64,000 nucleotides of DNA from NCBI GenBank assembly GCA_905250025.1, contig CAJNOJ010000057.1:372001-436000 (forward strand), written 5' to 3'. The position numbers and the translations under genes are program-made. Shown in pieces: positions 1 through 10,849 of this stretch. This stretch comes from Adineta ricciae. Its lineage: Eukaryota > Rotifera > Eurotatoria > Adinetida > Adinetidae. The notes under the pieces were generated by a model that saw only the letters and a list, made by a program, of their open reading frames with translations, was not told the origin of the DNA and ran no database searches. Every line of letters starts with the position of its first letter. The stretch's first letter is position 1.

Positions 1-435
1 AAGTGCAATCACGTATTGATCAAATCTCGAAGAATAAGTATGACAATGATTGTTTCGTACGAAAACGACCGTCATGTTGTCGTGTTTTGTAGTTACATGG
101 ATCTGCAATTACTAAACAACAAATTAATTGAATTCGAACGTTTATTTATCGTCAGTGATTCGTCGGAAACATACAAGTAACAAAAACGTTCGACACATAT
201 GTTTCGATTGTAAAGACATGCTCTTTCTAGACATTTTTTCCTTGGACCAGCGGTTGGTTTAACGAATACAGTTGTACCATATCCAATGTTATCGAATCTT
301 CTCTTCGGTCTTACGAAAGAGCCTCCAACTGAAATAGGTGATGCATCGAAATTGTATTGGTCAAAAGTTAAACAGCAGATTCAATTGATGACAAGAACAC
401 TCAACGGTGTCGAAGATCTTCTCTCAAATCCATGA
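1..435 (+). CDS. NAALADase/glutamate carboxypeptidase II-like peptidase, 3' end (partial)
   Basis: This is the C-terminal end of a gene that begins before the window. Three exons join in phase: 1-37, 93-176 and 231-435 (stop TGA 433-435), with GT..AG introns of about 55 bp. The joined tail contains a segment ending FERLF, a short loop with YKHF, and an amphipathic helix around KLYWSKVKQQIQ close to the stop. This order matches the transferrin-receptor-like dimerisation domain at the C-terminus of the M28 family NAALADase/PSMA peptidases, where the corresponding segments read LERAF, FYRH and WGEVKRQI. Family members are membrane-anchored zinc peptidases that release glutamate from acidic peptides. 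The catalytic domain lies outside the window, so activity cannot be judged. The family call rests on about 95 residues. Confidence 0.6.
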
Positions 436-723
436 ACAAATCAAGCAGTACAAAGTGAACATAGATGAGTTTCTTTTTTTTTTCGGTGCTTAATTTAACA
501 GTATTATTCGCTTTTATCTCGTTCATTGTACATTGTCAGATTAATCTTTCAGTTTCTCTTTATCTCATACATCTTGTCGAACTAGTGACGCGAATTTGTA
601 GTACAACATTGAAGTCTCTTTCATTTTAACATAACTCTTCGTTTTCTCTTTTCATTTTAGATCATTCTACCTTTCTCTTTCTTTCTTCAATAAGCTCTCT
701 TGTTCGTCCCAGACTGAATCATC

Positions 724-2159
724 ATGGTAAAAGACACGAAATATTACGATATTCTTGGTGTTCAACCCAGTGCCAGTGTTGATGAAATTAAAAAAGCATA
801 TCGTAAGTTAGCTTTGAAACTACATCCAGATAAGAATCCTGATAACGATCCGGAACAATTTAAACAGTTATCACAAGCCTGTAAGTGAGAAAATTGATGA
901 GGATTTTAGAGAAAAAGACTTCTTATTTAGATGAAGTTTTATCTGATGAAAAGAAGCGTTCGTTATATGATCAAGTTGGTGAACAAGGTATGAAAGAAGG
1001 TGGAGGTAGTGGTGGATTTCATGGTTCGGATCCATTTGATATTTTCAACATGTTCTTTGGCGGTGGTGGTGGTGGTGCAAGTCCATTTGGCTCACGACAA
1101 GAACATCGAGGCAAAAATCTTGTTCATCAATTGGCGGTTTCATTAGAAGAACTCTACAATGGTGCTGTGAGAAAGTTAGCATTACAAAAGAATGTTGTTT
1201 GTGATAAGTGTGAAGGTAATTCGTAGGATATCGTTTTTTCCTTGCGAAAGGAAGTTCTTATTTAGGCCGTGGAGGAAAGAAAGGTGCTGTTTCGAAATGT
1301 ACAACTTGTAATGGAAGTGGTTTCGTTGTGCGCATTAATCAAATTGCACCGGGCATGATTCAACAAATTCGTTCACATTGTTCCGATTGTGACGGACAGG
1401 GCGAGAAAATCAATGCTAAAGATAAATGTAAAACGTGCGACGGAAAGAAGATTGTCCGCGAAAGAAAGATTATCGAAGTACATATCGATAAAGGTCTGTT
1501 GATTTGATTATTCGTACGAAACGATTTCAATTTGTTTTGGTTTTGTTCACAGGTATGGAAGATGGAAAAAAGATTACATTTAGTGGTGAAGGCGATCAAG
1601 AACCTGGCCTTCAGCCAGGTGATATCGTAGTTGTTTTGGACGAAAAAGAACATGCAACATTTAAACGAGATAAAACCGATTTACACATAAAAATGCCTAT
1701 AACTTTGACCGAAGCATTATGCGGCTTTCACAAGGTGATCAAAACGCTCGATAATCGACAATTAGTCGTTAGTACACTACCAGGTATGTACAAGTTAAAG
1801 GTACTTATATCTATTTCGATCATTTGCTTGTAGGTGAAGTAATTAAACCTGGAGATATCAAATGCATTTTAAATGAAGGCATGCCTGTCTATCGAAATCC
1901 TATGGAGAAAGGCCGTCTCGTTCTCCATTTTGACGTGAAATTTCCGGACAAGAATGAACTTCGTCCGGAGAATTTGGCTAAACTAGAAAATGTTTTACCA
2001 TCGCGTACACCAGTTCAAATTCCAGCGAATGCGGAAGAATGCGTTCTCACGGAATTTGATCCACGTCAATCGCAACGTTCACATAGACAAGAAATGTATG
2101 ACGATGATGACCCACATGGTCACGGTGGACCAACACAAGTCAACTGTGCTACACATTAA
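724..2159 (+). CDS. DNAJA1: DnaJ homolog subfamily A member 1-type Hsp40 co-chaperone
   Basis: Type A Hsp40 that stimulates the Hsp70 ATPase and delivers clients. Five exons join in phase: 724-880, 931-1215, 1266-1493, 1553-1783 and 1834-2159. The J domain comes first ([13 protein letters not shown] start, HPD at LKLHPDKNP), then a Gly/Phe-rich linker with [14 protein letters not shown]. Next is a zinc-finger domain with four CxxCxGxG-type repeats ([30 protein letters not shown]), then the substrate-binding C-terminal domains with [11 protein letters not shown]. The protein ends in Cys-Ala-Thr-His, a CaaX-like box where vertebrate DNAJA1 has CQTS, so farnesylation is plausible. The start and the KCEGxGGKKGA segment match DNAJA1 better than DNAJA2. 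Total length of about 400 residues is normal for the family. Confidence 0.93.
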
Positions 2160-2555
2160 CTGACGATTAATCTCGAAAATTGATCATTTTTGGTTTATTT
2201 TTCTTTTGCTTTATGAATGCGTAACAGTAATGCAAAATAAGTTGAAAAAGAAGAAGAAGACACGAATTTAATAAACAAGAGAGAGAAAATATACGATTGA
2301 ATTTGAATAGCAACTGTGTAGAAAAAACGAAGCATGGAATAATTGAATCAGAGGCTCTGATTGATACTGCACGGTAATAAAAAAAAAACTATCGCGCTGT
2401 GTTGTTCTGTACTGCTGAAAGATGATTGGTCGAGAACAGCATACAATAATGGCTATCATTACCTTTTCCTATTCATTCAGTCATAAACTGTATATGCAAG
2501 TGCAAAAGATGATGGATAGTTCGTTGATTATTTATTCCTAGATTTCACTTTGTTT
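2160..2555. other. intergenic gap DNAJA1-TMX2
   Basis: About 400 bp between two plus-strand genes. It holds the DNAJA1 3' UTR with an AATAAA signal at about 2270-2275 and an AT-rich stretch leading to the TMX2 splice acceptor. No further coding exon was recognised. Confidence 0.5.
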
Positions 2556-2558
2556 CAG
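2556..2558 (+). promoter_or_regulatory. probable trans-splice acceptor directly at the TMX2 start codon
   Basis: The sequence TTTGTTTCAG ends at 2558 and the initiator ATG is at 2559, with no coding exon recognised upstream. In organisms with spliced-leader trans-splicing, such as bdelloid rotifers, this arrangement marks the SL addition site. A cis-spliced 5' UTR intron is the alternative. Confidence 0.5.
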
Positions 2559-3365
2559 ATGTCGACGTTAACATCATTTTCTCAACTTCGTATTCTTCTT
2601 CATCCTCATTATTCCGTTAATATTTTCCTATCAGTCTTCTACCTTCTATTGAAACAGTTGACTCCCAAGTCTTTATCTCCATATATATTCGTTAACAATG
2701 AAGTTACCACTCAGGATACGCAAGTTCTCTTACTTCTGGCCACGATTATAACCATTCGTGGACGCAAAACTCTCACCTGGTTACATTACATTGATACTGT
2801 TTGTAAATATTCGAAAATGGCCAATTGTTTACTCTTTTATCGTGAACAAGCTTATGTTTCGCTGATACTCTATGCTTTACTTTGCCTGCTTCATTTCCTT
2901 TTCTTTGCCACACCTGAGCCAACAGGCAAAACGAATATATTATATTATCGTGCTAATAATTTAGACAATGAGATTCGTGCCGATTCACGTATAACCTGGT
3001 TCGTTTGTTTCTACGCGCCTTGGTCTCCGCCGTGTCAAAATTTTGCCAGTGTTTTTGTTGATTTGTCAACACGTTTCGGCGATTTGAAAAACTTCAAATT
3101 TGTTAAATTCGATGTTAGTCGTTATCAAGCTGAAGCGGAAAAGTTCAAAATTGACACATCAACATTCTCCAAACAACTGCCGACTGTAGTTCTTTTTCAA
3201 GATGGCAAAGAAGTCAAACGTCGACCACAAATCGACGTTAAAGGACGAGTTCTCGATGCTCAACGCTTACTAACAGCCGATTATCTAATCAATGAATTTG
3301 GTCTCGCAGAAATTTATACAAGAGAAGCGGATAAGCTAAAAGCAAACAATAAGAAAGAACAATAA
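2559..3365 (+). CDS. TMX2: thioredoxin-related transmembrane protein 2
   Basis: ER membrane thioredoxin-fold protein, 268 residues in a single exon. The N-terminus carries hydrophobic segments (around residues 15-35, 48-60 and 90-115), followed by a luminal thioredoxin-like domain beginning near TWFVCFYAPW. The site that is CxxC in redox-active thioredoxins reads Ser-Pro-Pro-Cys, and human TMX2 likewise has SNDC, so this is a conserved family feature and not a defect. The cis-proline region is KQLPTVVLFQDGKE, followed by RRPQIDVKGR, both close to the vertebrate protein. The tail NKKEQ is a di-lysine ER-retrieval motif like the KKDK of human TMX2. The ATG at 2559 was chosen because it sits directly behind a splice acceptor and aligns with the family start. 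AATAAA lies at 3476-3481. Confidence 0.92.
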   Translation: MSTLTSFSQLRILLHPHYSVNIFLSVFYLLLKQLTPKSLSPYIFVNNEVTTQDTQVLLLLATIITIRGRKTLTWLHYIDTVCKYSKMANCLLFYREQAYVSLILYALLCLLHFLFFATPEPTGKTNILYYRANNLDNEIRADSRITWFVCFYAPWSPPCQNFASVFVDLSTRFGDLKNFKFVKFDVSRYQAEAEKFKIDTSTFSKQLPTVVLFQDGKEVKRRPQIDVKGRVLDAQRLLTADYLINEFGLAEIYTREADKLKANNKKEQ

Positions 3366-3613
3366 ACACCTCGGATCGTACCATTTTGTACTACTTTTGT
3401 TAGAAGATAGAATCATTTTTTTTTCTTTGTCACTAGCACAAAACTTGCAATCAATGTTTGTTAGGATATATTAGAAATAAATTCAAAAAATGATTATCAG
3501 TGGTTCATATGAGAGTGCACAGCGACGTCGAATCGGAATTTATCTTTTAGAATAGATCAACTAAAAATGATAGGCGACGAAAATTGTGAGTTTCGTTTGT
3601 CTCTCTTTTATTC

Positions 3614-4149
3614 TTAATAATCATCATCGACTGGCTCTTGAGCATCTGCTTTGAAAGGAAACCGTTCCATGCCGAGTTGTCTCGCACAATTTTGCATCAG
3701 TTTACGCCCACAATAATGCTTTGCGACATATTCAGGTACATCATTCAACTCACGAACACAACTTCTCATGATGTTTGCCAAGGCAACTAGAACCAAGATT
3801 TCAAGATTGAGGTTTTGTTTTTATCGAAAGAACATTTTTCACTTACAGATACATGACTTATTGAATTGCTTTGTCGCCTCATCGAAACATTTGCCGTGTT
3901 TTTGTACGCTCTGTTGGAGAGCATTGACAGTGTCAAAGCATACATTTACATATTGATCTCGCCGGGGATATTTTCTCAAACCCTAAAAGAATTTGAACAC
4001 GTCTCGACAACGAACACGTCTGAACGAATACCACTTACATAATGAAACTGCTGACACGTTGCGGCTTTGCAGTGAAGAAAGTCGAATGCAATCGCATCAA
4101 CAGCCAGAATTATTGTCAAGAAAAGTAATAATACAAAGAGTTTTGCCAT
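3614..4149 (-). CDS. small secreted cysteine-rich protein, copy 1 of a three-gene tandem array
   Basis: Three exons on the minus strand (4149-4039, 3982-3847, 3786-3614) join in phase 0 and phase 1 to give 139 residues. Residues 1 to about 18 form a hydrophobic signal peptide. Eight cysteines follow: two in exon 1 (HCKAATC), three in exon 2 (VCFDT, GKCF, SCI) and three in exon 3 (SCV, YCG, NCA). The tail is acidic (VDDDY). The first intron follows codon 37 and exon 2 is exactly 136 bp, as in the neighbouring paralogues. The exon 2-3 junction encodes a conserved ALAN motif. I do not recognise the family. The cysteine pattern suggests an extracellular disulfide-rich helical protein, and the function is unknown. 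Confidence 0.8.
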
Positions 4150-4597
4150 CTTCGACCAAATACGTTTCTCGTCTAATGCTGAAATGTAGAATGAAAGAGA
4201 AAACATTACAAATAATCGAATGCATCTTTTTTTTTCTCGAACTGACAACAACCGAGCAGAAATTGTTGTATGATGTCTTAATGATAATAAAATACATGAC
4301 ATTAATGCATCGTTTGTTTTCGACTCACGCACTGCATTTAAGCAACAATTAAGTGAACGAGTTTTGGAATGAATATCAAAGATACTCGAATACAAAATGA
4401 TATTGTCATACGGCAACCACAGCATTGATGAGAATATATTAGTTCAATAGAGAATATTTATTTCCGTTAAGAAAATAGAGTCTTAATCAAAAAAACGCAT
4501 CAAGCATGAGAAAAAAACTTGACATAATTCAGTACAATGACAAACACATGTTTATTCTTGTTTATTTATATGTTCATATGAAAGTTGAAATAGACGA

Positions 4598-5075
4598 TTA
4601 TGCATAGAGATAAGCTTTACAATATTTCGTCATTATACGACCGCAGCAATGACGCGCTTTTTCTTTGGGAATATCGTGCAATTTTTCTACACAATTTTTT
4701 ATAGTATTCGCCAATGCAACTAAATTATTCAAATCAACTAAATGCTACTCTAAAGAAATCAATCAACTTACTAATACAATCAGGATTTCGTTGGCGCGTT
4801 TTTGGATGAACACATCCACCAAAATAGCGTGATATATCTTGTAAAGTAAAAGCCGTATCGAAACATATTTGTTCGTAATCGTGCTGACGTGGATAATTGG
4901 CTAATGTCTATGATTATTGAAATCCATTGTATGTGCTTTTAGAAAATATTTTCAAATACTTTACATCAACAAAAGCCAGACACGCGTGCGTTGGACATGG
5001 ATCATCGAGAAATATTGCACAGACGATCGAAGAGGTCGCAATGACTGAAATCAAGACTAACAAATACTTGCTCAT
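4598..5075 (-). CDS. small secreted cysteine-rich protein, copy 2 of the tandem array
   Basis: Minus-strand exons 5075-4965, 4907-4772 and 4719-4598 join in phase to 122 residues. Exon 1 is again 111 bp and exon 2 again 136 bp. A signal peptide (MSKYLLVLISVIA...) is followed by PCPTHAC, then ICFDT, GGCV and DCI in exon 2, and NCV, HCCG and YCK in exon 3, so the eight framework cysteines are kept and one extra Cys is added beside the seventh. The ALAN motif at the exon 2-3 junction and the NYPRQ/KYPRR-like segment at the start of exon 2 tie it to its neighbours. It lacks the acidic C-terminal tail of copy 1. Acceptor choice for exon 2 (4907) is fixed by frame and by matching exon length. Function unknown. 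Confidence 0.8.
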
Positions 5076-6042
5076 TGTTGAATCGCTTTCAAGAATGATG
5101 TGTACACAATTGACGAACCTCGGGTCTATTGTCTTATTTTATATTCAAGATTGGTATGCAACAATGACGTGACTTGGAAGGTGGGAAAGTAGATAAGCAT
5201 TTCTATGCGTAATTCCAACTTGGATCGAAAAGAGAAGGAAATGCTGACATGCGCAGATATTGGAACAAAGAATATCGATGAGGATGTAAGAAACATATTT
5301 GTCGTTCGGTGTTTTGCCTATTTTTGATATTAGCTGACGCGTTCTCAGTTTATGATTCGTAGTGAAAGTTAGTCATACTTTTGTACTCCAATGCACTGCG
5401 TATCGTGAGTGGTAGAAAACACACTGCTTGTCAGAAATGTATTGTAAACACATAGTAACTGTCGTACAAGTCCGATATTTGGCTAAGTGGATATTCATGA
5501 ACGTTTCTAAAAAGTGTACATATACTACGTAGGTGCATTTGATTTCATGTGTGAAGGATTTGAAGTTTGCTCTACGTAAGTTAGAGACGTATGACTTTTA
5601 AATTCGGATTAGTTGCTGAATTTTCTTCAATTTCATTTCGTTGCCTATCTCTCGATACAGTAAATAAGGTGAACGTGATATTCAGTTATAAAATTAGTTT
5701 CTTCTTTTATATAGAAAATTTAGGTTAGTGGAAATGAAAGCGACAAGTAAATAATTCTCTAATGGAGTTCTTGAATGTTCGCATATGAACGAGAAATGCA
5801 TTCTATTTGCAGTATTCAACAGGAAGCTACTCAAAGCTGGCGATTGTTTGACGTTTCTTTGCATTTGATAACTTAGAAGGTAAAATTTATTAAAAATCCG
5901 TCAGTGGGTTACGAATACAATCCTTGTAGAAAAAGAAACAAGTAGCTAACGGTCTATCTACGAACTGTTTGATATTTATCTTTTCTCTGAGTATCATCCT
6001 CGATGAATTTAAAAAACAATAGATAAATATGCGAAAAAACAA
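5076..6042. other. gene-free spacer between copies 2 and 3 of the Cys-rich array
   Basis: About 970 bp. I see no exon with family cysteine motifs on either strand and no other recognisable gene. It presumably holds the 5' region of copy 2 and the 3' UTR of copy 3. Confidence 0.4.
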
Positions 6043-6553
6043 CTATATTTTATGCTTAAAACGCTGTTCATAACCCTCAAGGCCGAGATGTACAGCACAA
6101 TATTTCATCAATGTATAACCGCAGTAAAATCTCGCTGTATCTTCCGAAAGTTCATTCATACGTTCAATACACTTTTTGATCGAGGCAGCAAGTGCATCTA
6201 AAATGTCAGATGAGATTTTAGTGGAAGAAATGTAAAGTTCAGCTTACAGATACAAGGAGGATTCAATATACCAGTTTTAGGTTGAATACATTTGCCATGT
6301 GTACGTGGTATATCTTGCACAGCGAAAACTGTTTCGTAACACACATTTTCATAGTCTTTTTGACGTGGATGGTTTTTTAATCCCTAAAGTCATAATACAT
6401 AGATCAATTTTTGATAGATAAGATAATTAACATTACAAAATAAACATCTCGGCATGTCGGGATCTTACAATGGAAATCATCGATGGCGATGCCATCAACT
6501 AACCAGACATTTGCCAATACGAATATAATAATGACTAATAAAACAATGTTCAT
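6043..6553 (-). CDS. small secreted cysteine-rich protein, copy 3 of the tandem array
   Basis: Minus-strand exons 6553-6437 (117 bp), 6383-6248 (136 bp) and 6197-6043 (155 bp) join in phase to 135 residues. The signal peptide is MNIVLLVIIIFVLANVWLVDG or close to it, followed by HCKIPTC, then VCYET, GKCI and PCI in exon 2, and KCI, YCG and YCA in exon 3. Exon 2 opens with GLKNHPRQ, parallel to GLRKYPRR in copy 1, and exon 3 opens with an ALAA version of the ALAN motif. Exon 1 is two codons longer than in the other copies. The tail is basic (RFKHKI) where copy 1 is acidic, so the C-terminus is the most variable part. Family and function are not recognised. Confidence 0.8.
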
Positions 6554-6946
6554 AGTGAAATAATTATATCTAATAAATCACAACCGATAAATCTGTACTA
6601 GCATCAACGATATCACTTTAGTAAAACATATAATTCGTTCGAAGAGAGAATTCACAGAAGGCAGACGAACGCGATGATTATGGCTTTATTTGTCGTATAC
6701 ATAACAAACGCGTAAACAAAGAGGCTAAGAAGAACAGTTGTTTCTTCTCGTCCATGCGTACCATGAAATTATCAAGAACTTTATCGATGACACCATCGAG
6801 GTGTGAACATTCGACGAAAGTCGAGTCCGTGCAGCAGTTCGTATCAGCATACAAGAAATGTATCTGTGACCCTGGTTCATACTTTCATACATGTTTATCA
6901 ATAACAAATTTTATTAACGAAATAAAGGAAAAAAGAAAGATATTTG
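6554..6946. other. gene-free gap
   Basis: About 390 bp between the start of Cys-rich copy 3 and the stop of the PSME3 homologue. Short open frames occur on both strands, but none has a start, splice context or motif that I can support. Confidence 0.4.
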
Positions 6947-7876
6947 CTAATACATTGAATGCGCTTGGTTGGAACGAGGCTTTTTGATTTTCTCGAGATT
7001 TTTCATTAGAAGATCGTGAACACTTGTCTACAATGAAATAGAAATTAGTTGATGAAATTCAAACTCCTATTCTTATTTACATAATGATTGCGAAGTTCTA
7101 GTGCAACAAATCGTAATGAAACGAATTGTTTCTCATCTAATGATTGCACACTGCGACGAAAATCTTCCACATGAGGATATTTCACTACTTTTTTAATTAG
7201 TTCCCCACGAGAAATGAGATACTTGCATGTCAAGTCAATATATTGTGCTACTTCGGTTTCCAGTGTGCGAACTTCAGCCAAGGAATCCTAGAAGAACCTC
7301 AGCTAAGCGAATACGCAAGAAAGTGTACGAAGAATTACTTCTTGAACGCTCACACCGAAATTGTTTCCATCTTCAACTTTTGGAATCATCAATTGAATCC
7401 ATAGTTTAATGATTGCAACCTGAATAATACAAATAGACAACAGATCAAGCACGATCGAGTCCAACATACACTATCGAGAAAATGGAGAATGTAAGGTCGC
7501 AGTTTATCTTCGAGAATAGATATGAGTGGGTTCGACGGAACTGTACCATTGAAGACGTATGCCGTGGCGTTTTCCACGTGAGAACCGTTGTTATTCATGT
7601 TAGCGGCTGTTGTTGAATGAGGGTGATCTTTACTTCCATTGGCTAGATGTGCGACGATGTCATCGGCTGTTGGAAGTTGGATTTCTTCACGAATTTTTGT
7701 GACTTCATTGAATGATAAGACTTCGCTCTATGAGAGAACGCATTAGAACAAGAAAAATACGAAACGCGAATGAAACAAACCGAAACGAGCGTGTCAAGTT
7801 CGAGAGCTTTCTCGGGAAATTCATTTCGAATGAGATGTTCTGCGGAATTCTTAATCTTTGTGGAATAGTCATCCAT
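6947..7876 (-). CDS. PSME3: proteasome activator complex subunit 3 (PA28-gamma/REG-gamma)
   Basis: Subunit of the nuclear heptameric 11S activator that opens the 20S proteasome independently of ATP and ubiquitin. Five minus-strand exons (7876-7781, 7727-7470, 7419-7339, 7287-7081, 7027-6947) are all in phase 0 and give 240 residues, near the usual 254. The signature EDGNNFGVSVQE (the activation-loop region) is intact. The PA28-beta domain then carries KYPHVEDFRRSVQ, SLRFVALELRN and, in the last exon, MKNLEKIKKPRS before the terminal Tyr. The homologue-specific insert is Asn/His-rich and shorter than in vertebrates. The start at 7876 is the first ATG behind a TTTCAG acceptor. The gene lies about 100 bp downstream of the ICE2 stop on the same strand, which suggests co-transcription. 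Confidence 0.93.
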
Positions 7877-7941
7877 TTTCTGAAATGAGAAATCATTGAT
7901 TCTTGTAAACAAACAAACAAATCGTAATTGCGCAAATCAGT

Positions 7942-7947
7942 TTTATT
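7942..7947 (-). terminator. polyadenylation signal between ICE2 and PSME3
   Basis: AATAAA on the minus strand lies about 30 bases after the ICE2 stop (7977-7979). A TTTCAG acceptor follows about 60 bases further on, just before the PSME3 ATG. The spacing fits polyadenylation of the upstream message coupled to trans-splicing of the downstream one. Confidence 0.45.
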
Positions 7948-7976
7948 TTCAAAATAGAAAACACATTAGTTCTGAT

Positions 7977-10849
7977 TTATTCGTTAAGTTGTTTCTGTTT
8001 TCTTCGTTGTGCATTTTTCTTTTTCGTTTTCTTTCGTTTCTTCTTCTCTTGATTGGATTTCTGTTCTTGTTGAACCGTATTTCGGCGTTTTCGATAGGCA
8101 GGAATCGTTATATCAATATCATAACATCCTAAAATAAATTAAAGAAACCTTCATCATTTGAAATTCAAATGTTAAATACGTTTATGTCGTGGACAAAATG
8201 TCAATGGCACACGTTCAAAATCCAAATGGTATGGTAGGAGTAGAGTTGGTGTCAATGGATTCCACGGGACTGTAGTCCGATCAGATTCAACCAAAAGTTC
8301 ATTTGTCTCAAATGGTTTCGAATGGAGTTCGAATTTTTGTCTAAAACAAATCAATGGAAATAGAATGAAGATCATGCAGTTCTTACTCTTCCGATTCGCT
8401 GGTTGTTCTATGGTATAGATGAAGTTTGTCATCATTTAATGGATATGATAGTAAGTAATTCTTTGCTTCTAAACTTTGTAAACCGTACAGTAGTCCATAG
8501 ATTTTGGTCAATGGTTTTATTATACTATAATTGAAAGCGCATTGATACAGTTAGAAATGAGGATTTCCTTACTCAATTTGACATTCTTTTAAATTTCGAT
8601 CGATATTTTCATACGTCATTTTCTCGACTTTGAGTAAATGCTGTGTAAAGGCATTGATTCGTCCTAAAATGAAATTTAAGATCATCAAATCTTTCATGGA
8701 GACTAAACTAACCGATTACGACGCTTGCGCCATGTCTCAGATAAGATTCGAACCAAATCGATCGATATTCTTGGTCAGTGATTTGTTCGCAACCAAATTG
8801 CGGCTGATATTCAAGTTTTGCAACACATGTGATGAATTCATCGTGAACGGTCGGAACAGTATGTCGACAAAATCCATGATAACTCGAGCGAATTAGGACT
8901 TGCAGTGTGCCCAATTGCCATAAACAATATTCATAATTTCCTTGGATAGGTGTAGCAAGTTTCACACGAGTCATAACAGGAACTGAAACGAAAACAAATT
9001 CTGTAAGAGCTCGAGAGAAGAAAATGCGTTTACCTTCAGAGTTAGCGGTAGCGTCTTCCGATTGTTCAGATTCTCGTTCTTGAAGAACAGGGGCAGATTG
9101 GATAATCTTTTGCTTAGATTTATGAAATAGCTTTTGCTGCTCTTCGTTATCACCGTCTAAAATGATCATGAAAATTCATTAGTTTTTAAGCACAGAATCC
9201 AATTTACCTGTACTGATAATCATGGCATTTTCTTCTTCGTCCTCGTCCTCATCTTCATCGTTGTCATTTTCATTTGAGATTGCTGGTGGGTTCTGTTTAT
9301 CGGTAGATTTGTCCAACGTTTTATTTTTAATCTCTGTTATTTCAAATTCTGTTTTGTTATTAAAACTCGTATGATAAAATTGATTATCTGTGGCTTCTCG
9401 CTTTCCACCAGTGGTCGAAAGTAACAATGAACGAAGTGCTCGTTGAAAGAATTTGCTATTCAGTTCACGTTTTGTATAAGCCCGATGACGTAATGGTTTA
9501 TCGATAAAAATCACTTTTTTATTCACTGGTGCGGGATTATCAATCACGTTGAATTGAAATTCACGGATCGAAACAGGCATCGTCGTTGGTGATGAAGATG
9601 AAGAGAATACTTCGATTAGATGACGAAAACTAGATTTTGAGAGCACAATGTCGATCGATGGATGCTGAGATAGTATAGCGAGAAGATTAGGATCATCGAC
9701 TAAATTCTACAAGAGAGATCATTTGAGTTAGAGTAATAAGAATGACTTACTGTCAGTCGATATTTGGAATTAAAACGATTGGACACGATTTGATCGTGAT
9801 TATCACTGCATTTCACATTCATCTGTTCGGGAACCGTCAACAATGGTATTGTACCCTAAATATAAGCAGGAAAAACGAACAATCGTTGATATTGGTGATG
9901 TTTCGAACTACGAACTAATCGTAAAACAGTTGATAGATTGGCAAACGTAATAGGCGTGAGAGAATCGTATGAATTCAATGGAATTGTCATTTTTTTAGCA
10001 TAGAATTGTTCTAGTGCATTCGATCGTTTGAGTAATACATCCGTTTTACGCTGTAACCACGCCTAGAAGTTCTCAAAAGATTTGAGATTATTCGATTCTA
10101 AAGATTCTAATTTTGCATTCTACCTGCATGAACTGATTAACGGATGGTTTCATTGCTTCATAGTCTCTGTTCACATGTTTCGTCGCGTATTCTTTGGCAC
10201 ATTGGTTGAACATTCGATGTTCGTTTAATAATAAACCGTTCATCCTCTGAAGTGAACGGATTGAATTCATCTACGCATCCGTGGAAGTTTTGTCACTTAC
10301 TTTCATGTTTTTACCTCGATTTGTTTTCTTGTTTGATTCCTTCTCGATATCATTGATCAAACATCCTTGATTAACATCGTAGAAAACATATAGACCCATT
10401 CGATGTTGTTCGAAATCGAGTGAGGAGAGTTTCTCCGAGAAATAATCCAAATGGAACGGATATATTCGATTGATATGTGAACGAAATTGAGTAGCCGAGT
10501 ACAGTTTGATCTCACGAGGGGTTGATTCGTTCTCAGCGGTCGTATCATCTTTAGGTTTATTTGGTTCTGATGGAACGCTTAATAGTGCTAGAAAAGATAA
10601 CGGTGATGTGAAGTACGATTAGTGATTGCAAAAGAATTACATGAAATATCTTGAGTAATCTGTCGGAAAACGATTGAGTTGTTCAGCCATTGTTCATGAA
10701 GTTGGGGCTGGACGGGTGTTTGACTGTGAAGAAAAACGAATGAGAAGAGGATGTGAGAGAAAAAGATTATAAGAATACCTTTGATTTTCTTCTTTGAAAA
10801 CACGTAAGAGATTATCAATATGAGTCGATGATGCAGCCGTTTCTGCCAT
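7977..10849 (-). CDS. ICE2: little elongation complex subunit 2 (NARG2 family)
   Basis: Component of the little elongation complex, which supports RNA polymerase II and III transcription of small nuclear RNA genes in the nucleus. About a dozen short-intron exons run from ATG 10849 to TAA 7977-7979. The ATG in the upstream frame (10887) does not join to later exons. The C-terminal NARG2 domain is recognisable: YEYCLWQLGTLQVLIR, then AKLEYQPQFGCEQIT with a Trp-Phe-Glu segment, GRINAFTQHLLKVEKMT, and VPWNPLTPTLLLPYHLDFER. Each has a clear counterpart in human ICE2 (for example VPWVPLDPSLLLPYH). An acidic Asp/Glu run separates the N-terminal helical part from this domain, and the tail is Lys/Arg-rich. 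The protein is shorter than the vertebrate one, mainly in the disordered middle. Exact borders of a few internal exons were not all verified. Confidence 0.83.

Noticed and set aside
3993-4425. Longer overlapping frames on both strands across the first Cys-rich gene
   Set aside because: They run across the signal-peptide exon and its intron. The three-exon model is supported by the two paralogues with identical exon lengths.
6725-6987. Possible fourth Cys-rich gene or exon between copy 3 and PSME3
   Set aside because: Cysteine spacing, exon length and signal peptide do not match the family, and no in-phase splice model was found.
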